Below, piece by piece: positions 41,814 to 50,488 of a stretch of DNA of 56,648 bases. Source of the stretch: Deltaproteobacteria bacterium (GTDB lineage: Bacteria; Desulfobacterota; Binatia; UBA9968); assembly GCA_016874755.1 (NCBI GenBank), contig VGTH01000035.1, positions 1 through 56,648 on the forward strand, written 5' to 3'. A model generated the notes under the pieces. It did no database searches, was not told the origin of the DNA, and worked only from the letters and a program-made list of their open reading frames with translations. Position 1 is the first letter of the stretch, and each line of letters opens with the position of its first letter. Position numbers and translations under genes: made by a program.

Positions 41814-44351
41814 TCACTCCCTCGCCACGACGGTGTCGTACAGCCCGTAGTGGGTTAGCCCCTCATGGCTCTCTATTCCCGTGTAGCGCAGCGAGGCATC
41901 CTCATAACGCCGGAATGCGAATACGGCCTGATTCATCTGTTCGGTGTTGAAGACCCTGAGCCGCACGAGCAGGTGGAAATCCTTTACCGTCAGACCCGTG
42001 ACCGTCTCTAACAAGTCGGGCTCGATCTTGGTGATCACATCTTGCAGCGTGTTCTCCCGGAAATCAGTCAGATACATGAACGCCGGGATGCGCGTGGCGA
42101 ACTTGATGAGTTTTTCCTGCACCAACTTGCGTTTGGACTTGAACTCCTTCTCCTCAGCGGTCAGATCTTTCTTCTCCTTTGCTGACAAGCCGTCATCCTT
42201 CGCCTTCTGTTTTAGGTCTTTGATCTTTTGGCTCTTGTTGATGATGGTTTCGATGATGTTGTCGCCGAGCGAACGCCAGCCTTCGATGCGTTCCACGGCG
42301 GCCATGGCCTCGGGATTGTCGAGAATGCGGCGCAGCGTGTCGTTATCCACGTTCACGAGCAGCGCGCTTTCCCATTTGCGCGCGAGCAACGTGGCCGACG
42401 TTCCGGCCATCGCGATGTCGAGGATACCGCCCGCGTCGATCTGCGTCATGTTCGCGCCGTCGTAGGCCAGCACGGGCAGGAACGACACAAGGTCTTTTAC
42501 GGCGTTCTCTGGGTTCGGCTCGTTCGGTGACAGGCCAATTCCGTACTCAGAGAGTTGCCGTAACGCCCGCGTCGGCGCGAAGTCGAACACGAAACAAACC
42601 GGCTTGAGGATTTCCTCCTCCTTCGGATCGTCGCCGTTGGGATTCTTGATGGACCACGGCGATTGCACGCGGAACGCCGACTGAAAATACGTCTCTGGCG
42701 ACTTCAAATTTCGCAGCATCAAGATGGATGACCACTGCGGCACGGTGACGCCGGTTGTGAGCTTGCCGCACGAGAGTGTGATGGTCTTGGTGTCGAAGCC
42801 GCTGCCGATGGCGTTGCGCACGGGCGGCAGCGCGTCCAGCCCGATGCCCGCCGACGCGCCCGCGGCGACGATTGCGTCGTAGTCGTGCCAGAAAACATTT
42901 TGCTTCTCGGCCAGCAGGATCGCCATTGCGTGACAGGCCGCGACGTTGGGCAGAAACCAGAACGAGTGTTGCAGGTACGGCAACAGGCGAACGTCCGAAT
43001 ACGGAAACGGCGGGCGCGTGCCGGTCTTTAGATACTCCGCCGCCTTGGGCGCATACCCGCCGCGGATGATGTCCAGCCACTTCTGCACGTCGCTCTTGTG
43101 TTTGAACTGCGCTTTACCGCCGATGCCCGATGCCTCAAAAAACGCGTTGAGATCAAACTCGTCAAACTCTCCGGCGCTGGCGATGGCCACCAACTCGTCG
43201 GGCATCTGATAAGTGAGTAATCGCATCTGTGGCAACGCGCCGTAGGGATTCCATTTGCCGGGATTTTTGGCGGCGAACTCTTCCTTCGCGCGCTGTTCGT
43301 CGGTGTAGGTCCAGTTGAAAATCTGTTCTTCGATGAACTCGCCGGTGGCCAGCGCCTTGAACGGCGTGCCGGAGAGATACAGGTAAGCCTTCGTGGTGAT
43401 GGGTAGGAACTCGGTCTCCTTCTCCGACAAAACCGTGAGGTCTTCGTTCACGCCTTCCAAGCCTGCGGCGTATTCGAGCTTCGCCTCGCGTTTGGCGACC
43501 GCCTCCTCTTCGCCCTCAAACAATTCCTTCGCCGTCTCGCGCCACGCGCCGAAGTGATATTCGTCGAAGACGACCAAGTCCCACTTCACTTTGTGCAGCC
43601 ATTCGTTCTTGGCCTTGATGTTGCCGGCATCGTCGCGGCCCAGCAAATCCTGGAACGAACCGAAATAGACGAGCGGCTTCTTGGCAGAAATCTTCGTCGG
43701 ATCGCTTTCCGAATGGCGCGACATGTATTGCCAGCCGTCGAAATCAATGTGGGATTCGAGGTCCGTCTGCCACGCATCTTCCACGGCAGGCTTGAAGGTG
43801 ACCACGAGCACGCGCTTCGCCCCAAGTTTCCGGGCAAGTTGATAGGCGGTGAAAGTCTTGCCGAAACGCATCTTCGCGTTCCACAGGAAACGCGGGACGG
43901 CGTGCATGTCCTCCTTCCAGATGGAATGGAAATAGGCGTGGGTCTTCTCCACCGCGGCGCGCTGCTCGGCGCGCATCGGAAAGTTCTGGTCGCGCGTGCC
44001 GGCAATCTGCTGGCCGGTGCGGAGCGCGATGAGCACAGCCTTCACGTCCGCGAGCTTGCAGCGCACCCATTCCAGTTCGGTGTTCGCGCAACCTTTCCGG
44101 ACGAGGGCGGCGCGCACTTCATGGTCGGTGAAGGTCGTGCCGTCGTCGCGCTCGGCCGGCTCATCCAGCACGATGGTGTAATTCTTGATATTGGCGGTCT
44201 TGAGCTGCTCGGCGACGCGCTGCTTCACGTCGCGCGTGGTCTGCCCCACCTTGAGCAGTCCCGCGTGCGCTTGGTCGTCAATCGAGTAGGCGTAGATGCG
44301 CGGACGAGCCTCCGGCTTCGGCGCAAGGATTTCTTCGATGGTCTTACTCAT
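41814..44351 (-). CDS. Restriction protein: GIY-YIG nuclease fused to SF2 helicase
   Basis: An 845-residue protein. The N-terminus (about 18-105) is a GIY-YIG nuclease of the T5orf172 type: IYAYSIDDQ, then LLKVGQTTRDVKQRVAEQL. An SF2 helicase follows: motif I is AKMRFGKT (about 159-166, first glycine replaced by alanine), motif II DEYH (263-266), motif III SGT (327-329) and a motif VI-like QSAFRVQSPW. A coiled, lysine-rich stretch (about 720-760) and a C-terminal domain complete it. It is the last gene of an operon: its ATG lies inside the end of the Eco57I-type methyltransferase gene (8-base overlap). By context it is the cutting and translocating subunit of a restriction-modification system in which GIY-YIG takes the place of the usual PD-(D/E)xK nuclease. 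Confidence 0.82.
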   Translation of the reverse strand: MSKTIEEILAPKPEARPRIYAYSIDDQAHAGLLKVGQTTRDVKQRVAEQLKTANIKNYTIVLDEPAERDDGTTFTDHEVRAALVRKGCANTELEWVRCKLADVKAVLIALRTGQQIAGTRDQNFPMRAEQRAAVEKTHAYFHSIWKEDMHAVPRFLWNAKMRFGKTFTAYQLARKLGAKRVLVVTFKPAVEDAWQTDLESHIDFDGWQYMSRHSESDPTKISAKKPLVYFGSFQDLLGRDDAGNIKAKNEWLHKVKWDLVVFDEYHFGAWRETAKELFEGEEEAVAKREAKLEYAAGLEGVNEDLTVLSEKETEFLPITTKAYLYLSGTPFKALATGEFIEEQIFNWTYTDEQRAKEEFAAKNPGKWNPYGALPQMRLLTYQMPDELVAIASAGEFDEFDLNAFFEASGIGGKAQFKHKSDVQKWLDIIRGGYAPKAAEYLKTGTRPPFPYSDVRLLPYLQHSFWFLPNVAACHAMAILLAEKQNVFWHDYDAIVAAGASAGIGLDALPPVRNAIGSGFDTKTITLSCGKLTTGVTVPQWSSILMLRNLKSPETYFQSAFRVQSPWSIKNPNGDDPKEEEILKPVCFVFDFAPTRALRQLSEYGIGLSPNEPNPENAVKDLVSFLPVLAYDGANMTQIDAGGILDIAMAGTSATLLARKWESALLVNVDNDTLRRILDNPEAMAAVERIEGWRSLGDNIIETIINKSQKIKDLKQKAKDDGLSAKEKKDLTAEEKEFKSKRKLVQEKLIKFATRIPAFMYLTDFRENTLQDVITKIEPDLLETVTGLTVKDFHLLVRLRVFNTEQMNQAVFAFRRYEDASLRYTGIESHEGLTHYGLYDTVVARE

Positions 44352-45924
44352 CGTCGTTGTTCATCTCACGGACTTGAGACTCGATGTAAGCCTGCTCTTT
44401 TTTCGTGATGCCGTATTTCGCGTAAAGTTCTTCGTCCGTCCAAGTGCGATCCCAGGTCTGCTGAGGAATCCATGAATAGGTGGATCGAAGTGCGTGCTGC
44501 GTGATTTTCCGAAGCGAAACGAGGAAGCGAAAGAACCGTGTCCAGGAATAGCTCTGGAAACTAATCGCCGCCTTTTTACTCGCGAGCGGCCCTGCGACCA
44601 AATACGTCTGTGTGCATACTGAGTCAGGTGGAGCAACCATCGGAGGGCCAAGAACCACCGCAGGGACTACCCCTCGATCGCCATAAGCCTCTGGGAGCAA
44701 CACCTTCCATGAATCAATCAAGTGAAGGTTCTTTCGGATGCTGGCGCGAGTCGTGTGAGCAACCACGCGGCGTCCATGGTCAGTAAGGTAGAGAGCCACC
44801 GAGCCGCGAAAGGGTTTGTCTTTATAGTCGTCAAAGTTTGTTGCTAGGCCAAATGGTGTGTCTCCGCTCACGAGGTCTGCCACCGAAGGTTCATTCGAGC
44901 GCTGAACTTTCTTCAAAATACTAATCGCGCGCTCGTCTCGCACGAAGATGTCGAACTCATCCAGCTTGCGAACGACCGGCGGCTGATGTTCGTCGCCAAG
45001 CACGAGACTGTATTTGCAGTCACCTTGATGACTTCTATCCCACAAGAAGTAACCGATCCCGCCCTCGAAATCGACGCCGGGAAATGCCGTCGCCATCCTC
45101 GTGTAGTCAACAAAGTGGCTGATGTGTTTGCCCGTAAGCATCGCCTTTCTGAAATCATCCATGCCACGCCCACCAGCCAGCCATCTTGACGGGATAACTA
45201 TGCTCAAGAAGCGCGGGTCAAGTTTCAGCGCTTGCTCGACAAAGAGATGGTAGATGGATGAATCGCTTGAACCACCCGCGCCGCCTTTCATCTGATACGG
45301 TGGATTTCCAATGATGACGTCGAATTGCATGTTGCCTCCAAAAATCTCGCCGAGCCGAGTCTTGATGTTGTCGGTGTGAATGAACGCGTAGGCGTGAGTT
45401 TCAAGTCCCACCGCCCGGTCGAAAACGGATTTGCCCGCGCCGCAATATTTGCACTTGGCGCCCTCCCAAGTGTGTTTGAGACCCTTGAACCAGATGTTGC
45501 CATCGTCGCTGGCGAAAGATTGGGCGATGGAGTGTTTGCCGGTGGCGTGCTTGGAGCAATAGACGCTGCGCCGCGCGAGTAGGCTGGTGATTTGCGTGAT
45601 GCCGATGCCGAAAACCTGTTTGGTGAGGATGTGATTGACGCGCTTTTCCAGGTTCGGAATCTCGTGCTCCAATCCCTGGTTGAGGCGACTGGTGATCTCG
45701 CGCAGGAAGATGCCGGATTTCGTGCAGGGGTCGAGGAACTTCACGGTCTTGTCCGCCCAGAGGTTCGCGCCGCCGTGGTTGGCGGCCCACGCCTCGGTCA
45801 GCGTGTCAAGCATCCGGTTGGCGAACTCCGGCGGGGTGAACACCTCGTCGTTGGAAAGGTTCGCGATGCACGTCAGCACGTCTGGATTGCGCCCGCGCAG
45901 AGTAAAACTGGCTTGTAAGCTCAT
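44344..45924 (-). CDS. Eco57I-type adenine-N6 DNA methyltransferase
   Basis: A 526-residue gamma-type N6-adenine methyltransferase. SAM motif I is FLDPCTKSGIFLRE (about 63-76) and the catalytic motif IV is NPPYQ (207-211) after FDVIIG. Between them a likely zinc finger is formed by SVYCSKHATGKH and CKYCGAG (C123, C158, C161). The C-terminal part (about 330-526) would be the target-recognition region. It overlaps the downstream nuclease/helicase gene by 8 bases and the upstream small methyltransferase-like gene by 4, so all three are one transcript with coupled translation. Expected role: protect host sites by methylation. Confidence 0.87.
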   Translation of the reverse strand: MSLQASFTLRGRNPDVLTCIANLSNDEVFTPPEFANRMLDTLTEAWAANHGGANLWADKTVKFLDPCTKSGIFLREITSRLNQGLEHEIPNLEKRVNHILTKQVFGIGITQITSLLARRSVYCSKHATGKHSIAQSFASDDGNIWFKGLKHTWEGAKCKYCGAGKSVFDRAVGLETHAYAFIHTDNIKTRLGEIFGGNMQFDVIIGNPPYQMKGGAGGSSDSSIYHLFVEQALKLDPRFLSIVIPSRWLAGGRGMDDFRKAMLTGKHISHFVDYTRMATAFPGVDFEGGIGYFLWDRSHQGDCKYSLVLGDEHQPPVVRKLDEFDIFVRDERAISILKKVQRSNEPSVADLVSGDTPFGLATNFDDYKDKPFRGSVALYLTDHGRRVVAHTTRASIRKNLHLIDSWKVLLPEAYGDRGVVPAVVLGPPMVAPPDSVCTQTYLVAGPLASKKAAISFQSYSWTRFFRFLVSLRKITQHALRSTYSWIPQQTWDRTWTDEELYAKYGITKKEQAYIESQVREMNNDDE

Positions 45925-46577
45925 AGGGTCGCCTGCTCCACGATTGCGGCTAGTTCACCCACGGTCATGGGCGGGTAGGTCTTCGCAGGAATGAATATTT
46001 CGTGCTTGCCGAGGCTGGCGAAGAGCGACCCCTGGGCGCTGAAAGCCGACGACTGGGTGAGACTATCAAAGCGGAAATCTCGCCGCTGGAACCTGCCCTT
46101 CCAAAGATAGCCCCACTCGGCGAAGGTGATGGGTGAGCCATCCCATGCGCGCATTTTCATGGCGTCACCATGAATGAGATTTTGGGACAGGACGTAGAAT
46201 GCGGCGCGATACAGGTCTTCCGACGGTTCAAGATTCAAATACTTGGCCAATACCTCCAGCAGGTTGGCGCGGCAATCGGCAATGTTGTCGGGCAACAGTT
46301 CGATGCCGTAAATGCACATCAGCGCGAGCAGCGCGTAGTGCTGTCGCTCGAACTCGGACTGTCCATATTTGAGTTCCACGGCAGCGAGCTTGCGCCGCAG
46401 GACCGGCACAAGAAAGTTGCCGTTGCCGCACGCTGGCTCCAGGAAGCGCGAGTCAATGCGCTCAGTCTCACCTTTCACTAGGTCGAGCATGGCCTCGACC
46501 ATCCACGCCGGGGTGAAAACCTCTCCGTGGTCAACAACTCGTTGCTTGGACTTGACGACTCCTATGGACCGACGCAT
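45921..46577 (-). CDS. Small N6-methyltransferase-like protein without motif IV
   Basis: A 218-residue first gene of the operon. It has GEVFTPAWMVEAMLDLV, the SAM-binding motif FLEPACGNGNFLVPVL (about 45-60) and IYGIELLPDNIADCRANLLE, all as in N6-adenine methyltransferases. No NPPY or DPPY catalytic motif is seen; the C-terminal half is short. It may be a regulatory or DNA-recognition partner of the 526-residue enzyme, or a degenerate methyltransferase. The ATG at 46577 is far from a weak AGGAAAG, so the start is not certain. Confidence 0.72.
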   Translation of the reverse strand: MRRSIGVVKSKQRVVDHGEVFTPAWMVEAMLDLVKGETERIDSRFLEPACGNGNFLVPVLRRKLAAVELKYGQSEFERQHYALLALMCIYGIELLPDNIADCRANLLEVLAKYLNLEPSEDLYRAAFYVLSQNLIHGDAMKMRAWDGSPITFAEWGYLWKGRFQRRDFRFDSLTQSSAFSAQGSLFASLGKHEIFIPAKTYPPMTVGELAAIVEQATL

Positions 46578-46800
46578 TGCGGGTGATGCTTTCCTCGTGG
46601 GGATTGCTGGCTATTCAGTGAACCTCGGCCTCGATCAAAACCCCGGATTGTTTATGGCAACATGCTCCTGTAGCGGAATTTAGTTCTGAAAACCAAGACG
46701 TGGAAACGACCACTTCCTGCCTTATTCACGCCCTCTACTATCTACTTCAAGGTCCCGTATAATCCAAGGACTTCTATTGGAGCAATCCAGGAGGGCACAC

Positions 46801-47100
46801 ATGGCTCGACATTTCTCGACCAAAGACTTCTTCCGGCAGATTCCGAACGGTTTGCTTGCCCGCTATTTTCACGCGCGGAACCTGTTCAGTGATCTGGATT
46901 TTGTGGGGATGACAGAAACAAAGCCGGACGCATTGTTCAACGCATGGATCGCCTTGCCAGAAAGTCAGCGCTCCGAGATGGACGCAGAGTTCCGCGAGAT
47001 CCTGGACATGAGCGACGAAAAGGGGTTCCGCGCGATAATCGACGAGGCGGAATGGCACTTGATCGACGATAAGGAGGCACGCCAACAGTTCGTCGATTAG
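46801..47100 (+). pseudogene. Truncated conserved protein of unknown function
   Basis: A 100-residue frame starting MARHFSTKDFFRQIPNGLLA with a strong AGGAGG seven bases before the ATG and a TATAAT at 46758-46763. It ends abruptly at a TAG after QQFVD. From memory this N-terminus belongs to a much longer conserved protein, so this is likely its stump; I cannot confirm that. The TAG is followed at once by a short sequence (47104-47136) that also occurs at 55402-55434, which may mark the break. Confidence 0.55.
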
Positions 47101-47131
47101 TCGAGAGCAGTAGACTCTCCGTAAACAGTGA

Positions 47132-47365
47132 CTTGGAACAGCGGCCGGTGTTCTCGCAAAGCACCCATCCCATTTCCTGGTAGAAGTGACAGTTCGCGAT
47201 GTGCGCTCCTTAGGTTGCAAAATCGTGCGTGATCCTGAACCGCCAGACAATTTGTCTCACGCGTTGGTTTACGGGAAAGCGCCAGACGGCGGACTGACAA
47301 AAAGCCAGGCGCGCGGAATCGCCAAGTTTTGTCGGTGGGTCGTTCCTGCGAACGGACCTACTTGA
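47132..47365 (+). pseudogene. Coding-like fragment without start
   Basis: An open frame from just after a TGA at 47129 to a TGA at 47363, with no ATG; the first likely start is the GTG at 47186. It reads TVRDVRSLGCKIVRDPEPPD and, further on, LTKSQARGIAKFCRWVVP, which looks like a real protein end. It is probably the 3' remnant of a second gene lost in the same rearrangement as the stump at 46801-47100. Family not identified. Confidence 0.45.
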
Positions 47366-47400
47366 TCGTCAATCAAGCAGTGTTGCTATCCACAAAGCTT

Positions 47401-48894
47401 TCAAGGACCTCTATGCGCCAACTTCCCTGCAATCTTCGTAAACAGATCGAACGCCGTTTCCAGCTCGTCAGCAATCTCGGTTGCGAGTACTTGCGGGTGT
47501 GGTAGCGAATCGGTGTCCGTCAGGCTTTGGTCTTTGATCCAGAAGAGGTCGAGGCTGAGTTTGTCGCGCTTTAGAATTTCTTCGTAGGTGTAGCAGCGCC
47601 AGCGGCCGTCGGGGTTTGCTTCGCTCCAGGTCGGTTTGCGGTCGTGGATTTTGCCGGGCTTGTAACACTCGACGAATTCGTCGAAGTCTTGGCGTGTGAT
47701 CGGTGACTGCTTTTGGGTGAAATGTTTGTTGGTCCGTAGATCGTAAACCCACAGCTTATCCGTCCACGGATCGGGGCGGCCTTCTTTCTTATCGAAGAAA
47801 AGGACGTTGGCTTTCACGCCGGGGGAATACCAGATGCCGGTTGGCAGTCTTAGGAGTGTGTGGACGTTGCATTTCTCCAGCAGGTTTTTGCGGACTTTCT
47901 CGCCGGCACCGCCCTCGAACAGCACGTTGTCCGGCAACACGACGGCGGCACGGCCGTTGATTTTGAGCAGTGTGAACATGTGTTGGAGGAAGTTAAGCTG
48001 TTTGTTGCTGGTCGAGGTCCAGAAGTCTTCGCGCACGATGACTTGGTCGTCCTTTTCAGTATCGCCTTCCTCGTTTACGAAAAGCAGGCTCTGGCTTTTG
48101 CCGAACGGCGGATTCGCGAGGATCATCGTGTATTCTTTACTCCACGGTGCCGCTAAGCTGTCATGACCGGAGTGGACGACGATCTTGTCGCCGCCGATGC
48201 CGTGCAGGTAAACGTTCATCGCGCACATGCGGGCGACCTTGGGTGAAAGCTCCATGCCTTCGACAAGTTCTTCGCGTAGCGATCGCTTCTCGTCGCGGTT
48301 TAGTTCCTTGTCGTACCTGTCGAGCACGTAGTTGTAAGCCGTGAAAAGAAAACCACCTGTGCCGGCCGCGGGGTCGCAGATGCGATCCTGCGGTGTGGGC
48401 TGCATGACTTCGACCATCGCCTGGATCACGGCGCGGGTGGTGAAGTATTGGCCTGCGCCCTTGGTTGATTCCGACGCGGAACGTTGGAGCAATTCTTCGT
48501 AGATTGTGCCCTTCACGTCAACGGGAAGGCTCAGCCAATCTTCCTTATCGATCAGGTTAACGATGAGTTGTTTCAGCAACGCCGGGTTATGGATGTCGCA
48601 GCGGGCGCCTTTGAAGATGACGCCCAACATGCCGGGCTTCAGCGCGAGTTTTTCGATTGAGTCGCTGTATTGCTTTTCCAGCGCGGCGCCGTCGAGCGGC
48701 AGCAAGGCTTTCCAACCGAGGTCGGGGGGCACGATGGGCGGCTGCTTGTAGGGCTCCTCAGTTAGCTGGTCGGCCATCTTGAGAAACAGCAACATCGTGA
48801 GTTGCTCGACGTATTCGACGCAACTGAGCCCGGCTTGCTGCAAGACTCCGGCATAACTCCATGCCCGTTTGCCAATTTGAGATGAGTCGATCAT
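47401..48894 (-). CDS. hsdM: Type I restriction-modification system, methyltransferase subunit
   Basis: A 497-residue HsdM. The N-terminal helical HsdM_N domain (about 1-130) includes EYVEQLTMLLFLKMADQL. It is followed by GQYFTTRAVIQAMVEVM, SAM motif I DPAAGTGGFL (174-183) and catalytic motif IV NPPFG (261-265). With HsdS it methylates adenine in a bipartite target. The ATG at 48894 (MIDSSQIGKR) is the family start; the open frame to 48927 overlaps hsdS. It is last in the unusual order hsdR-hsdS-hsdM. Confidence 0.92.
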   Translation of the reverse strand: MIDSSQIGKRAWSYAGVLQQAGLSCVEYVEQLTMLLFLKMADQLTEEPYKQPPIVPPDLGWKALLPLDGAALEKQYSDSIEKLALKPGMLGVIFKGARCDIHNPALLKQLIVNLIDKEDWLSLPVDVKGTIYEELLQRSASESTKGAGQYFTTRAVIQAMVEVMQPTPQDRICDPAAGTGGFLFTAYNYVLDRYDKELNRDEKRSLREELVEGMELSPKVARMCAMNVYLHGIGGDKIVVHSGHDSLAAPWSKEYTMILANPPFGKSQSLLFVNEEGDTEKDDQVIVREDFWTSTSNKQLNFLQHMFTLLKINGRAAVVLPDNVLFEGGAGEKVRKNLLEKCNVHTLLRLPTGIWYSPGVKANVLFFDKKEGRPDPWTDKLWVYDLRTNKHFTQKQSPITRQDFDEFVECYKPGKIHDRKPTWSEANPDGRWRCYTYEEILKRDKLSLDLFWIKDQSLTDTDSLPHPQVLATEIADELETAFDLFTKIAGKLAHRGP

Positions 48895-48907
48895 GAAAGT
48901 CTTTCGC

Positions 48908-50488
48908 TCAAGGATTGGCGGCGGCACGTTTGCGCGACGACTTGGGCTTGCTGAGTTTTCGATCCTTGACGGCCTGCTTAGCCCTTTCTTGGCGCTCGAC
49001 GGCGATACGCGTTAGCAGTTCGCTAGCGGGTTCGTCGCTCGGGTCCTGAGGGACGAGTTGGCCGGTAAAGGCGTGGCGGAGGATTGATTGACGCAATCCC
49101 TGAGCGCTCTTCAGTTTCGCTTCTAGATCCGATTCGAGGTGGTCTATGATGGAGATTTGGTCTTCAACGGCATCGACAATGGCTTCTTGCTCGGCGAGTG
49201 GGGGCAATGGAAATGTAATTTGCTCAACGATGCTCTTGTTCATCGCAGGCTGATTATTTCCTGAGCCTAGCTGACGTGTCTGTTCGTAGCGAAAGAGCAG
49301 CCAGAAGTAGATGAACTCCGAAGGTATAGGGGTATCCGAAACCCAAACCGCCGCGCAATTCTGATTGTTGCAAGCGGCGATCTTCAGTATACCCGCCTTT
49401 CCCCGAGTCTTGCCTTCACCAATCATGTTTAAGATGACAGATCCCGCAGGATTGAGCTGAGTGCTTGAATTGGAAAAACCTTCGGCGGTTATCTTTTCTC
49501 TGGTATCAAAGATATGACAGAATTGGACCTCTCCTGATGCAACCCACGGAATGTCCCCGTTCCAGAACGCTTTCACGACGCGGCTTGGCGTTGCGCCAAC
49601 ATGAACAGCGAAACATTCGCCCAGGCTGCTCCAACACCACCGCTCGGGCAACTTCGGCAGGTTTGTGGTAACTGGAGCGACGGGTTCTTTGTACTTCGCT
49701 TTCCAATCCTTCGGTGGCTCTTTGCCGGCGTCTTTGAACTTCTGGAGTTGGGCTTCTTCCCAGCGGCGGCGGCGTTCGGCGAGGATGCGGGTGAGAAGTT
49801 CAGACGCAGGCTCAGTGCCCGGATGTTGGTCACGCCATTCGGCGGTCAACTCACCTTCCACCGCGGCCTTGAGCACCGCGGCGCGGTAGTGTTTCAGCTT
49901 CGCTTGCGCTCGTTCTAGGGCAGCGACTCCGGCGTCGAGATCGGAGAGGAGTTCGTCTACCGTACGTGCGATGATTTCTTGTTCGCTAAAAGGAGGAACG
50001 GGAAACGCAATTTTGGCAAGGTTTACTCTAGAAATGCGCTTTCGCGTTGTCCCGCTCTGGAGTTCCGAGACCAAGCGTCTGATTTGAGGTGTGTTCAATT
50101 GATGCATCAACCAACGCGATGAGACCTTGTCTGTAACGCGAAGAATACACACGTCAACCACAGTTACACAGGGCTTTGAGTCACCCGGAAACGAACAGAC
50201 ACGGCCAAGTGGGTCTGGCATACGCGCCACAAGCAAATCGCCAGATTGTAGGAATGTGCATCTGAGTTCGCTAGCCTTAGCTGAAGTAAGAAAGCGACTC
50301 GACCTATCGCGGTATTTTCCATCTCCCACGTCGGCCAATTGAATCAAGCGAATGTCACCAGCAGGATCTTGATCCTTTGACTCAACCCAATCACCATCGC
50401 AAAAGACGCCATCGTATCCGATAAGGTCGCCGAGGGTCGCGGTGGTCCAACCTTTAGATAGTGCGTACCCATTTTCAGCTTCACTCAT
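48908..50488 (-). CDS. hsdS: Type I restriction-modification system, specificity subunit
   Basis: A 526-residue HsdS with two target-recognition domains. Each is followed by the family's central helix: PVPPFSEQEIIARTVDELL with LDAGVAALERAQAKLKHYR after the first, and PLPPLAEQEAIVDAVEDQI with a similar helix after the second. The two conserved helices contact the two HsdM copies. EPASELLTRI occurs twice, once after each half, showing the internal duplication. Its start overlaps the end of hsdR by four bases (ATGA). The DNA target cannot be read from sequence. Confidence 0.92.
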   Translation of the reverse strand: MSEAENGYALSKGWTTATLGDLIGYDGVFCDGDWVESKDQDPAGDIRLIQLADVGDGKYRDRSSRFLTSAKASELRCTFLQSGDLLVARMPDPLGRVCSFPGDSKPCVTVVDVCILRVTDKVSSRWLMHQLNTPQIRRLVSELQSGTTRKRISRVNLAKIAFPVPPFSEQEIIARTVDELLSDLDAGVAALERAQAKLKHYRAAVLKAAVEGELTAEWRDQHPGTEPASELLTRILAERRRRWEEAQLQKFKDAGKEPPKDWKAKYKEPVAPVTTNLPKLPERWCWSSLGECFAVHVGATPSRVVKAFWNGDIPWVASGEVQFCHIFDTREKITAEGFSNSSTQLNPAGSVILNMIGEGKTRGKAGILKIAACNNQNCAAVWVSDTPIPSEFIYFWLLFRYEQTRQLGSGNNQPAMNKSIVEQITFPLPPLAEQEAIVDAVEDQISIIDHLESDLEAKLKSAQGLRQSILRHAFTGQLVPQDPSDEPASELLTRIAVERQERAKQAVKDRKLSKPKSSRKRAAANP

